Below are positions 62,155 through 64,000 of a DNA stretch of 64,000 nucleotides, in pieces. Numbering within the stretch: position 1 is the stretch's first letter; every line of letters begins with the position of its first letter. The notes below the pieces were generated by a model, which did not search any database, was not told the origin of the DNA, and saw only the letters and a list, made by a program, of their open reading frames with translations. The position numbers and the translations under genes were made by a program. Source of the DNA: Halomonas sp. GD1P12. GTDB lineage: Bacteria > Pseudomonadota > Gammaproteobacteria > Pseudomonadales > Halomonadaceae. Location of the stretch: assembly GCF_025725645.1 (NCBI RefSeq), contig NZ_CP107007.1, positions 682,001 to 746,000 on the forward strand. The letters run 5' to 3'.

Positions 62155-62175
62155 AATACATTTAATAAATTAAAA

Positions 62176-62811
62176 TCAATTAAGTTTGAGGTAGTGACAA
62201 GGTGTCGTTATATCCAAAATATCAATGACTCTATCAATTGTATACTTCTCATCAAGTCCAATTTTAAAAGTAGCGTTGCTTGAGTAAAAGAAATCGAAGT
62301 GGTTTAGTGGATGGTAATCTTTATCTTGGTTAGCCTCATCATGATCAACACGTAAGTAACCGTCTTCATAAAAGAATAACTCTCTAATTAAAAGCCAAAA
62401 ATCTCTATTATCGGCACTGCTATCTAGAATTGGACTAGCAAAATCGAATATATCTTCCCCATGCATTGTATCGTCTCTCGATATAAAAGCTAAAGCTTCC
62501 GAGGTCAAGAGATTATCGAGTTCAATATCATTCGCTGTCAAAAATTTAAGTCTTTCATTATCAATAATAACTTTAAAAGGAAAGTTTATAGTAAAAATTT
62601 TTTCTGAACTTTCAAAAACTAAACGGCTCATTTTTGATACTTTTAAAAAAAGCTTCTCTTCAGATTGAACTGACTTGCCAGGTGGTTCGTATATTAGCAT
62701 TATTTTTATAGATTCTAGAAGAATACGCACAGCATCCTGTTTCTTTCTTATGGGAGTGAAGAAAAAACGTGCTTGATGGCGATCTAGTATAAATTCGTAA
62801 GCTTTTGACAT
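62176..62811 (-). CDS. hypothetical protein, small partner of the SF1 helicase
   Basis: Protein of 211 residues that I do not recognise with certainty. No signal peptide, no membrane segment; acidic, with a segment GYLRVDHDEANQDKDYHPLNHF followed by FDFFYSSNATFKIGLDE near the C-terminus. The D/H-rich stretch could be a catalytic or metal site; it recalls, from memory only, small DUF2290-like proteins next to helicases. It begins six bases after the helicase stop, with no good ribosome site, so translation is probably coupled. AT-rich (much lower GC than the host), suggesting transfer. Ends at the terminator after guaA. Confidence 0.7.
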   Translation of the reverse strand: MSKAYEFILDRHQARFFFTPIRKKQDAVRILLESIKIMLIYEPPGKSVQSEEKLFLKVSKMSRLVFESSEKIFTINFPFKVIIDNERLKFLTANDIELDNLLTSEALAFISRDDTMHGEDIFDFASPILDSSADNRDFWLLIRELFFYEDGYLRVDHDEANQDKDYHPLNHFDFFYSSNATFKIGLDEKYTIDRVIDILDITTPCHYLKLN

Positions 62812-62817
62812 ATTAAA

Positions 62818-64000
62818 TCACAAGTATTTATAGTTGTCGGCAATAATTCTTTTTATGTCTTCTCGACTGCTAGTTTCGTCAATATTTCCATTTCCATGAT
62901 GTATCTCAATGAGCCCATGAGCCATACTTCTAAACTCAGGTGCTATACCCGCATCTTCGCAGGCCAGCTCAATTAGGTCGTAAAGTGATATATTTTGTGA
63001 GCTATAATCAATTGACGTTTTGTCAACTTCGTTCTCACCTGGAACTTTAATTGTCATTTTTCCTTCATTATTAATTTCTTGGATACCACGATGAATATAA
63101 GGCAAGATGTTAGAGTTTTCAGTCTCTGAAACAACTAAGAAAGTTTTAAGAAAAGATCTAGTTAGCATCATATATAGTGCATTTCTGAAGTTATGATTAT
63201 TGTTTATTTTTTCAGCGATACAAATTATAAAAGGAAATTCTAAACCTTTTACATTGTTTTGGTTGCTGATAAATAAAGCATCGCGATCATATACTTTACT
63301 TTCATATGCTTTATTAACAGACCAGTCGAAGTTCCGGCCTATATGCAGCTGAAGTCTATCAGCTAACTGATAAGAACGTCTTGATGGGTGAATAAATATT
63401 ACGCCAATATCAGCAGGCTTAACAGTCGGGTGTTCCTCTTTAATATGAGCAATTGCATCAATTATATTGTCTACTACTCCAGAATAGTCGCTGTACTCAA
63501 TTATCTCTATACTCGGTGAGCTATCATGATCTATATCTTCAAATCTTCTTAATGGCTCTCTCTTTAATGCTACATGTTCATTATCAGCTTCATTTTCAAC
63601 TATGTAGCCACATGATTTCCATTCATTTTCGTCTAACCATCTTAGCTTTTTATCTTCAAAAAGACCCATCCCTAACCCATGCGCGAACATTAAAGTACGT
63701 GGGTCTGTTCTATAACATTTGCTTAATAAGAAGTCTGGTGTTACTTCAGATATAATTCTATCGTCAAATATACTCTGAAAGATATCACCAGCTATATATA
63801 TATTTTTCTTCGTTACTTTTGAGCATAGTTCGAAGAAAGATTCTGGGAAATCTTGACTCTCATCTACCAGCATATAGTCAAATGCAGGCCCGAGGCTCTC
63901 TATTTTATTATCTACTAAAGCTAGTGCTGCTTTACAAGCCTCATCAAAACCGTAATGTCTTGAGTAGGTATGGAATGGGATTCCGTAAAAATCACAGATA
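62818..64000 (-). CDS. UvrD/Rep-like superfamily 1 helicase, C-terminal part (partial)
   Basis: 393 residues are visible; the frame stays open to the right edge (frame of 63999) and the N-terminus with Walker A is outside. Motifs in order: II in FDYMLVDESQDFPESFF, III in IYIAGDIFQSIFDD, IV in LSKCYRTDPRTLMFAHGLGMG, V in NNVKGLEFPFIICIAEK, and VI-like in RNALYMMLTRSFLKTFLVV. These are the UvrD/Rep arrangement. Motif VI is weak, as the usual VALTRA is LTRS. A C-terminal acidic part (~270-393) has no match I know. AT-rich, six bases from its small partner; likely an island-borne ATP-dependent helicase. Confidence 0.85.
   Translation of the reverse strand, partial: ICDFYGIPFHTYSRHYGFDEACKAALALVDNKIESLGPAFDYMLVDESQDFPESFFELCSKVTKKNIYIAGDIFQSIFDDRIISEVTPDFLLSKCYRTDPRTLMFAHGLGMGLFEDKKLRWLDENEWKSCGYIVENEADNEHVALKREPLRRFEDIDHDSSPSIEIIEYSDYSGVVDNIIDAIAHIKEEHPTVKPADIGVIFIHPSRRSYQLADRLQLHIGRNFDWSVNKAYESKVYDRDALFISNQNNVKGLEFPFIICIAEKINNNHNFRNALYMMLTRSFLKTFLVVSETENSNILPYIHRGIQEINNEGKMTIKVPGENEVDKTSIDYSSQNISLYDLIELACEDAGIAPEFRSMAHGLIEIHHGNGNIDETSSREDIKRIIADNYKYL

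Noticed and set aside
62237..62246. TTGTATACTT inside the 211-residue gene as a fifth GntR operator
   Set aside because: It lies within coding sequence of an AT-rich gene with two mismatches and no purine gene nearby; chance match.
1..64000. CRISPR arrays, tRNA or rRNA genes, transposons
   Set aside because: I saw no regularly spaced direct repeats, no tRNA-like cloverleaf sequence, no rRNA segment and no transposase-like protein, though a tRNA could be missed by eye.

Overview
The window reads as chromosomal DNA from a high-GC gammaproteobacterium, most likely Halomonas or a close relative (Halomonadaceae). This is inferred from the genes: a divergent ilvY-ilvC pair with the long E. coli-type KARI, PykA-type pyruvate kinase, guaBA, a short phasin, several TRAP transporters (one followed by a UspA gene), a BaeSR-linked RND pump, and acidic, GC-rich coding throughout. 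No rRNA, tRNA, transposase or CRISPR array was seen.

Layout. 1-2.8 kb: the 3' end of an FAD/Fe-S dehydrogenase (probably a D-lactate dehydrogenase), a gamma-carbonic anhydrase and a lactate permease with an LldR/PdhR-like operator. 3-4.2 kb: a glutathione transferase and a phasin. 4.2-19.8 kb: a purine/ureide degradation region (uraD, uraH, GntR regulator, two NCS1 permeases, allantoin racemase, PuuE allantoinase, RpiR regulator, YfcC-type carrier, allE, allA), interrupted by ilvY/ilvC, a ModF-like ATPase and a small hypothetical gene. Together the enzymes take 5-hydroxyisourate to allantoin and then, apart from allantoate amidohydrolase, to glyoxylate and urea. Uricase and allantoate amidohydrolase are not in the window. 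A palindrome TTGTATACAA lies 33-36 bases before the start codons of uraD, the racemase, puuE and allE, which suggests one local regulon.

19.8-34.4 kb: pyruvate kinase with an overlapping DUF192 gene, an EamA exporter, a DctPQM TRAP transporter, a TAXI TRAP transporter with a fused permease and UspA, an ExaC-like aldehyde dehydrogenase, a SulP transporter and a Spy-like periplasmic protein. 34.5-43.7 kb: a lipoprotein esterase, then an operon on the minus strand (adaptor, RND pump, BaeS, BaeR) with a divergent TetR gene, then a stress-type SDR. 43.7-46.9 kb: an AT-rich promoter region and a three-gene operon for membrane-tethered stress proteins (YqjD/YqjE/DUF3618 type).

46.9-53.4 kb: xseA, then a cluster of poorly understood genes (DUF1177, AroM, OPT transporter, peptidase E) with a divergent LysR gene. 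53.4-58.8 kb: a four-gene ABC importer behind a LOG-like gene, with a divergent DeoR regulator. 58.8-62.1 kb: guaBA. Right after guaA the composition drops abruptly to AT-rich. The last 1.9 kb hold a 211-residue protein of unknown function and the C-terminal part of a UvrD-like SF1 helicase, running off the window. guaA 3' ends are known integration sites, so this looks like the edge of a genomic island that may carry a defence module. It is the best candidate here for an undescribed system, with the DUF1177-AroM-OPT-PepE cluster second.
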